This document shows, piece after piece, positions 57,072 through 64,000 of a DNA stretch of 64,000 nt; position 1 is the stretch's first letter; the number at the start of each line of letters is the position of its first letter. Source of the DNA: Sthenelais limicola (lineage: Eukaryota > Annelida > Polychaeta > Phyllodocida > Sigalionidae). The notes under the pieces were generated by a model, which saw only the letters and a list, made by a program, of their open reading frames with translations, ran no database searches and was not told where the DNA came from. The position numbers and the translations under genes are program-made. The stretch lies in the NCBI GenBank assembly GCA_942159475.1, contig OW804097.1, forward strand, positions 11,657,172-11,721,171, in the 5' to 3' direction.

Positions 57072-57251
57072 CAGTGGAACCTCGCATAAAGACCACCTCT
57101 CTATAGAGACCACCCCTCTATTAAGACCAGTTTCTCTCAGTCCGGAATTGCTTTTCTCTTATTAGATTATAGCCCCTCTTATGCGACCACCTCGCTATCA
57201 AGACCAGTTTCTCTCAGTCCCAAGGGTGGCCTCAATAGAGAGGTTCGACTG
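57072..57251. mobile_element. Tigger/pogo-like MITE
   Basis: Inverted ends CAGTGGAACCTC and GAGGTTCGACTG are flanked by TA (57070-57071 and 57252-57253). The interior has duplicated AAGACCAGTTTCTCTCAGTC blocks. Confidence 0.72.
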
Positions 57252-57560
57252 TACCTTAATAATTAACTCACGATTGGCTGAATTAATGTTTATAATATGT
57301 CTAAATTAACTCAGGTGCTGAGGACCATATATGTATAAGTATAGGGCCTACTATGTTTTCATATTGAAACCCGGGAGGAGGTCAAGCCCGGTAAACGTGT
57401 AATGAAGGGGACCACTATCCACACCCAACACCAAATTCATCAATCGTTGCGTAATGTAAATCATAGGTAGAAGAGATTTGACACCAAAGCCAATATAATT
57501 ACGCGGAGAGGTGTATTTGAGTCTATGGGTGTTTATTTAGTTATACATACATGTACCAAC

Positions 57561-57588
57561 GTTTCGGCACTCGTTGTGCCTTCATCAG
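57561..57588 (-). other. Hammerhead-core-like hairpin
   Basis: The minus strand reads CTGATGA, a 5-bp stem GGCAC/GTGCC, then GAAAC and GTTGG. The two conserved core strings of hammerhead ribozymes are exact, but no complementary stem I or cleavage site was found around them. Confidence 0.5.
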
Positions 57589-57613
57589 GGTGTCTAATGT
57601 AAATGTTATATAT

Positions 57614-58140
57614 GGGTCGGATCGTTAGAAAATTTACAATTTGCATTCATCCAACCTCTAGAATGTTATATGTGTAAGTAAAAATGCAAGGGTGGAGGTA
57701 AAAACCAGGCAACTAACCTGATCCTCGATTAAAACGGGCTGGCAAAGGCCATAACCCAGTTATAAATACCCGGATAGATAAAGTATTGAGAAAAAATAAA
57801 AAAATAAAAATAACCCTAATTTGAGACAGAGAAAAGAGGCTCAATACACAGTAAACCATGATCAACCGAAGAGATTGTTTAAATCAATGCAATTCCAAAT
57901 ATACTGATATATTATAAATGCATCTATTAATTTATTTATTCTTACTGGGGAACCGATCTTCGACACCACCAGATATGGACACCAGCGAGGTCATTTAATT
58001 CTGATTATGTATATTATATTTGCTGACCACAAATACCGAAATACTGGGTCAGTCCCCGATTTCTCACTACCGTATACCTAGTATTTATAATTTTCAGTCT
58101 AATTAAATATAATTTACTAAATGTGTAGAGATGCGTTTAT
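57614..58140 (-). mobile_element. Decayed family A copy with insertions
   Basis: It starts GGGTCGGATCGTTAGAAAAT. Internal A sequence (CCGAAGAGATTGTTTAAATC) reappears near 57865 and a right-hand segment near 58075-58130. Confidence 0.5.
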
Positions 58141-58564
58141 ACTTAATCAATAATGTCCAACCCTCTGATTACCTTTTTTTAAAATAATTTTATTTGGTGG
58201 CCTGAAAGGTTTCTGATTAAACCCATTAATGATAACACCGTATATAAGTACGGTATATATATAATTCCATACTATCTTGTATACATGATCAATAATGTTT
58301 TAATGATGAATATTGGTATTTTATTATGATAATTATGATCTAAAATGTCTGGCCACTAGAAATATTCAAAACAATATATATATCATTATTTCATTTAACC
58401 ATACCTGATTACACCCTTCTCGTTCTTTTATCCTTAATCAACTAAATGTCCCAACCAATTTTACTGGATCAACAAATAACGTAATTAACAGAGAGACGAC
58501 AGGCCACGTACCTGCCAACATTGATGAGGGTCGGACCAGGTAGGATACTGCTACACATGTATAA

Positions 58565-58949
58565 GGGTGAAATCGCCAGAAAATGTACAATTGGTCTTCA
58601 CCAATTCTCTCAAATAACCCCAATTAAAGACGAAAATCAGGTTCAAAATACAGTTCAACATAACCAGACAGATTTATTGAATGAATTATTATTATTATAA
58701 GATTTTATTTCCATTTCACAAAGGCCTATACAATCGTTGTCATACAAATTAAATAAAAAGAATGGAAAAGGAATATTGTCTGTGACTGTCACAGCTCTTC
58801 CGAATAAATTCATAAATTGTTGATTACATATTGAATACAATACAGAATATACTCAGATATACCTGGTATTTATCAATGTTCACTCTAATTTAGCAGAATT
58901 TGATAGATATGTAGAACTGTAAATTGTGCATTTTCTGGAAATCTGACCC
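58565..58949 (-). mobile_element. MITE family A with a nested insertion
   Basis: The left end is GGGTGAAATCGCC. The interior is broken at about 58682-58838 by a sequence whose minus strand ends AATAAAATC plus TTATAATAATAAT, like a retrotransposon tail. Flanks ATAA/ATTA. Confidence 0.78.
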
Positions 58950-59151
58950 ATTATAATCAGCCACATCCGGGCGTAGAAGTGCCCTCCCCCGCGAGTGGTG
59001 CCTCTCCGTCAATGATATTGGCGGCGGCGGCGGCGGCGGATCCCATTAAGTTGAAGAACCTGAACAACGCTCCTCATCTTCCCCCGCACTGCTTCCTCCT
59101 CCTCCTCCTCCTCCTCCTCCTCCACAGTGGCGCCCGCCTTTTCTATATAAA

Positions 59152-59386
59152 GGGCCAAATCGCTAGAAAATGTACAATTCACCTTCACCAATCCTCTCAA
59201 ATAACTCAAATTTCAGACGAAAATAAAGTTTAAAATACAGTTCAACCTAACCAAACAGATTGCTAGAATCAATGCAATGCCGAATATACTCGAATTTACC
59301 TAGTATTGATCAAATTGCAGCCTAATTTAGCAGAATTCACTAAATGTGTACAGCTGCCAATTGTACATTTTCTAAGAATCTTACCC
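59152..59386 (-). mobile_element. MITE family A
   Basis: Ends GGGCCAAATCGCTAG and AGAATCTTACCC. The flanks do not match well. Confidence 0.82.
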
Positions 59387-59978
59387 TTATCCAGGCTGGG
59401 CTACATCAGCGCTGGGCTAGCTGCTAGAGTGGAGGAGGGGGAGGAGGAAGCAGCTAGCACCAGATCGATATATTTAGATCTCAGAATTCTACAAGTCATG
59501 CTGTTGTAGTAGTACCATGTTGGCCTCAATCGCTGTTGTATTGAGAGATAGACACAATGCGGGTCTGGGCAGGCTGCTAGAGAGCTAGAGGGCTTATTGC
59601 GGACATCATGGAAATGGGATTGCATTATAATCCATAATAGCTTCTCAGCCCCAATCCAATTTGCGCGATCGGACTTAAAAACCGTGTGCATTATTTATAC
59701 CTGTCCTAAATACAAATAGCAGTTTTAATGCTGCCATTGCATCAAGAATTGGGAGTCGATCCTGGGATTCGATCCTTCTGCCCTTTTGACCCCTCCCCAA
59801 TTATTTACCCCCAACAACGTCGGACGCTGATACTGTAAAAGCTATCGGCACGCTGATGGATGGAGCTTGGCGGCCCGAATGAAAGAACCTGCTTTTTTAA
59901 GGGCTCCGTGAGTAGTATCTCGGGGAAATCAATGTGAGAACTTGCAGCAACGTTCCGCCATCTGCACCGCTCGTATAT

Positions 59979-60213
59979 GGGTCAGATTTTTAGAAAATGT
60001 ACAATTGGCAGCTGTACACTTTTAGTAAATTCTGCTAAATTAGGCTGGAAAATGGACAATACTAGGTAAATTTGAGTATATTCGGCATTACATTGATTCT
60101 AGCAATCTGTTTGGTTAGGTTGAAATGTATTTTGAACTTTATTTTCGTCTGAAATTCGGTTTATTTGAGAGGATTGGTGAAAGTGAATTGTACATTTTCT
60201 ATAAATCTGACCC
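59979..60213 (+). mobile_element. MITE family A
   Basis: Duplication ATAT on both sides. Confidence 0.88.
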
Positions 60214-60427
60214 ATATAGGTATAGATATCGGGTTACGCTTGTAAATCACTGCCTATCACCCACCCGTGATTTAATTTATTGTTATGAAGGCTTGTGTCA
60301 CGCCGGTTTACTGCAAGATATTGCTGGATCATTTACTGTGGAGATAATAATGTAATGCATAAATACAAAGGCTGCTGCAAGGCTTAATTGTGAATACGAT
60401 AGATAAACCACTTCCGATGTATCTATA

Positions 60428-60895
60428 GAACTATAGAATAAACTATAGAATAAACTGTAGAATAAACTATAGAATAAACTATAGAATAAACTATAGAATA
60501 AACTATAAAATAAACTATAAAATAAACTATAAATGAACTATATAATAAACTATAAAATAAACTATAAAATAAATTATAGAATAAACTATAAAATGAACTA
60601 TAAATGAACTATAGAATAAATTATAAAATAAACTATAAATAAACTATAGAATAAATTATAGAATAAACTATAGAATAAACTATAGAATAAATTATAGAAT
60701 AAACTATAGAATAAACTATAGAATAAACTATAGAATAAACTATAGAATAAACTATAGAATAAACTATAGAATAAACTATAGAATAAACTATAGAATAAAC
60801 TATAGAATGAACTATAGAATAAACTATAAAATAAACTATAGAATAAACTATAAAATAAACTATAAAATAAACTATAAAATAAACTATAAAATAAC
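60428..60895 (+). repeat. 12-bp tandem array AATAAACTATAG
   Basis: About 39 units with A/G variation at the last base and occasional 9-12 bp irregularities. Each unit holds the AATAAA hexamer on the plus strand. Confidence 0.93.
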
Positions 60896-61072
60896 AAATT
60901 AGAACAGACTCATGAGAAGGTGTACAACAGCAAGAACCGCCCTTATTAAGAGGCAAACCTAAATACCACATAAGTTGGTACTTTAGTCATAACGCATACT
61001 ACAGAGAAATTAAAGTTTATAGCGGACCCACCCTGCATACCGCTGTATCTATACATGTATTATACCCTATAT

Positions 61073-61306
61073 GGGTCAGATTTTCAGAAAGTGTACAATT
61101 TATCTTCGCCAACCTTCTCAAATAACCTCAATTTTAGACGAAAATGAAGTTCAAAATACAGTTCAATCTAACCAAACAGATTGCTAGAATCAATGCAATG
61201 CCAAATATCTCGAATTTACCAAGTATTGACCAAATTGCAGCCTAGTTTAGCAGAATTTACTAAATGTATACAGCTGCCTATTGTACATTTTCTGGAAATC
61301 TGACCC
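61073..61306 (-). mobile_element. MITE family A
   Basis: Duplication ATAT on both sides. Confidence 0.88.
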
Positions 61307-61731
61307 ATATTCATCTTACTATACTATATAATTGTATTGATGGTAGCAAGAAGATTAAAACACTCGAAGAGCTCTGATTACCATAGGAGAGGTCCACCCA
61401 TTCCCAGAATGTATTTATAGTATCATTTGTTAACTTGTATTGCCATGTACCTGTCTGGAACATAATACGATACCATACAAAGACCACCAGTCAAGCAGTC
61501 GACATACATAGACATAATCTTTCTACTTTGTAACGGTTTGTTGGCTTTCCTTGAAATTTTTTTTTTCAGGATAACAGTATACATTACATAATATATCAAT
61601 GTAATGGAGAGGTTCCTTGCATCACTACCCCGGGTCACCTTGACAGCGCCCCCCCCCCCCGCCCCCTGGGTCCTGATTCTGGATTTTTATTGCTATATTT
61701 GCGCAGGTATAAAAGTAAATGTGCCGTCTTA

Positions 61732-62246
61732 AGACTAGGCTCCGAGTTGAGAGACTCCCTTCAAACTGAGGGAAAGCCTCTCGCTCCAAACCGCAAAATG
61801 TCATTAAAATTCTAGTCGGACGCCTATAGTAGAATAGGAACATTAAAACGATTAGCGCAGTAGGCTTCCAATCCCTAACATAAGATAAGATAAGATAAGA
61901 TAAGAACTACTTTATTTATCGAATTGGACAGTACATATGATAAACAGGTATACAGACTTCTAGAGTGAGTGACTCCAGTTCTCCCCGCCGTTACCTTGGC
62001 CGAAAGGTGAAATTAACTACTAGCTTTACAAGTTAAATTAATTTTAAGTTAAAACAGTAAACAATAAACAAGACACAATAGGTATTGTGAAGCTATGACT
62101 AGGTCCATTTGGACTTTTAGGTATGACTTTGCACATTTCGAGACAGACAGGTGTACTCCTGTGTTTGGGTCTCTGGACATGAAAATAGTATATAGTACAT
62201 AAAACATACCATTCTTATCTGATCTGAGAGGCTGTGAGCCTAGACT
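61732..62246 (+). mobile_element. MITE family B broken by a retrotransposon tail
   Basis: The left portion ends at CCAATCCCTAACATA (61883) and the right portion resumes CATACCATTCTTATCTGATC near 62207. The inserted DNA is listed separately. Confidence 0.82.
61884..62203 (-). mobile_element. Non-LTR retrotransposon 3' tail copy 2, nested in a family B MITE
   Basis: It has the same TTATC tail and adjacent sequence as at 6726, about 320 bp, and no reverse-transcriptase frame. Confidence 0.6.
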
Positions 62247-62281
62247 ATCTTAGCGAATGTAGAAAAAATAATAGCATAAAC

Positions 62282-62483
62282 ACTCTAGGCCCAAACCCTC
62301 AGATCAGATAAGAATGGTATGTCAGTGATTGGACGCCTACTTCGCTAATCGGTTTTTCTCGGAGTTTTAATGGGAATATAGTGGCATTTTGCGGTCTTAA
62401 TAGAATTATAATGACACTTTGCGGTTTGAGGCGAGAGGCTTTCCCTTCGTTTGAAGGGACTCTCTCAACTTTGGGCCTAGACT
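62282..62483 (-). mobile_element. MITE family B, complete
   Basis: It runs from ACTCTAGGCCCAAACCC to TTTGGGCCTAGACT. Confidence 0.86.
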
Positions 62484-62600
62484 GTAAAGGCATATAATTA
62501 TGCTCCATATGTGAAATATCTATCATTGCTACTTGAGATTTCCTGGCTAATCCTGCTTGTATAGTCAGTCTATTCCCTCTCGCCACGCTCATTCATATGT

Positions 62601-62835
62601 GGGCCAGATTTCCAGAAAATGTACAATTCAACTTCGCCAATCTTCTCAAATAACCCAAATTTTAGACGAAAATAAAGTTCAAAATACAGTTCAACCTAAC
62701 CAAACCGATTGCTAGAATCAATGCAATGCCGAATATACTCGAATTTACCTAGTATTGACCAAATTGCAGCCTAATTTAGCAGAATCTACTAATTGTATAC
62801 AGCTGCCAATTGTACATTTTCTGAAAATCTGACCC
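62601..62835 (-). mobile_element. MITE family A
   Basis: Duplication ATGT on both sides. Confidence 0.9.
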
Positions 62836-63034
62836 ATGTGCGCCGATGGAAATGAGAGGATTAAATGGGAGTCGCTTAATACGAGGCAAAGCCCATTACC
62901 TCACCAGTGATAGAATATTCAGTGTAGCACTGTAAATATGCCATATGGCCGACAGCAAGAATCCGTCGCGCCAGCCCGTGATGCTTGTTAATAAACTCTG
63001 CCATTCCCTCTTCCCTCGCACGCAAACCTATGAT

Positions 63035-63269
63035 GGGTCAGATTTTCAGAAAGTGTACAATTGGCAGCTGTACACATTTAGGAAATTCTGCTAAATTAGG
63101 CAACAATTTGGTCAATACTATATAAATTTGATTATATTCAACATTGCATTGATTCTAGCAATCTGTTTGGTTAGTTTGAACTGTATTTTAAACTTTATTT
63201 TCGTCTGAAATTTGGGTTATTTCAGAGAATTTGTGAAGCTGAATTGTACAATTTCTGGCGACTTCACCC
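63035..63269 (+). mobile_element. MITE family A
   Basis: The right end is GGCGACTTCACCC. The flanks TGAT/CTAT do not match cleanly. A very decayed further copy follows at about 63280-63456. Confidence 0.82.
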
Positions 63270-63616
63270 CTATAATGTGTGAAATCGTTTAAGAGGAAAA
63301 AGAGGTTCAGATTTTAGTTCGACTTAACGGAACAGATTTGCTTAACAATCGCATTACCAAATATACTGGTATTTATCATTTTTCAGTCTGTTTTACCAGA
63401 AATTGCTGAATGTGTAGAGCTGCAGATTGTACACTTTCTAAGATTTTGACCCTCATTTGACCCTCATATATACAAACCAAATTACCTGTGTACGGCGGAA
63501 CATAGACCAACCAACACCAGGTTTAGATATAGGTTGGTAGAAATAAACACATACATGCTCATGCAGGCGACACTGACCAATATTTTTTATTTTATCCACA
63601 TTTTAAATATCATTTA

Positions 63617-63645
63617 TGATGAAGCCACACCCACCGGCGAAACGT
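63617..63645 (+). other. Hammerhead-core-like hairpin
   Basis: TGATGA, stem GCC/GGC, GAAACGT. Sequence ending in AATAAA lies about 25 bp further on. Confidence 0.4.
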
Positions 63646-64000
63646 GTAAGAGTCGCCTAAATCAATAAATTTGTGAGGTGTTTTTTAATTGAGTTGAATT
63701 CATCTTTCATCTCTAATTTAAATATCATTGTTGTTTGTGTTGTGATATGAACTTCAACCATAACCCTGAGACATTCTGACGCATGAAGAAATTCATCTTT
63801 TAATAATAAAAAAATAACAAATAGGTGCTACACTTCTGGTCAGGTGTCCAGGTGTACTAGTGTATACCTTCAATACAACAAATGACATCCATGAGCCGAC
63901 AACATAATTATGAGATACTATCTAATATTGATATCATTGAGATGAGAACACGCCATCACCGGTACCCTTCTTATATTAAAAAAGGGAGAACAATTCGCCA

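Larger units (their letters stand above)
55682..64000. other. Upstream region of the chromodomain gene; no gene seen
   Basis: It contains MITEs of families A and B, a Tigger-like inverted-repeat element, a 12-bp tandem array and two hammerhead-core-like hairpins. Frames here are short and unsupported. Sequence 55720-57060 is largely unique and is where a promoter would be expected. Confidence 0.55.

Noticed and set aside
59750..59790. Possible tRNA or SINE B box (GGATCGAATCC on the minus strand)
   Set aside because: No matching A box or cloverleaf could be built.

Overview
The window is animal nuclear DNA: GT-AG introns, microsatellites, minisatellites and a dense load of short inverted-repeat transposons. 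It is not bacterial or viral. Two loci carry tandem GAGTGAGATTGGTT(G/T)-CTTTACGCCC-type repeats that recall repeats common in molluscs. A marine invertebrate, possibly a mollusc, is therefore a reasonable but unproven guess.

I can support one gene, on the minus strand, and it spans most of the window. Five coding exons chain with matching splice phases: E1 55681-55538, E2 17326-17174, E3 16692-15652, E4 11402-11357 and E5 2991-1294. E5 ends in a good donor, so the 3' part lies beyond the left edge. E1+E2 encode an N-terminal chromodomain with all three aromatic-cage residues (Y36, W57, Y60), so the product probably reads methylated histone lysine. E3-E5 are Ser/Pro/Gln/Gly-rich with basic (nuclear-import-like) clusters. 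I could not name the ortholog. An MPP8/HP1/CDY-like chromodomain is clear, but the remainder is not recognised.

Layout from left to right: 1-1293 intron 5 with a Harbinger-like MITE; 1294-2991 E5; 2992-11356 intron 4 with MITEs; 11357-11402 micro-exon E4; 11403-15651 intron 3 with a 1.7 kb satellite of 19-bp GGGGCC-containing units ending 50 bp from the E3 donor; 15652-16692 E3; 16693-17173 intron 2; 17174-17326 E2; 17327-55537 a 38 kb intron 1 dividing the chromodomain; 55538-55681 E1; 55682-64000 upstream DNA with no gene seen.

The most unusual object is at 17290-18596. There, 13 extra copies of a 93-bp unit, each carrying the real 3' splice site of E2 plus the first 36 coding bases of E2 (including cage residues W57 and Y60), are stacked just upstream of the true exon. 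The unit is 31 codons with no stop. A 2-nt deletion in one unit means only the two nearest decoy acceptors would keep the frame. Other notable items are an abundant ~235-bp MITE family (A) with 4-bp target duplications and one variable terminus, further MITE families (B, C, E), and five loci sharing a hammerhead-core-like hairpin whose stems differ in sequence but stay paired.
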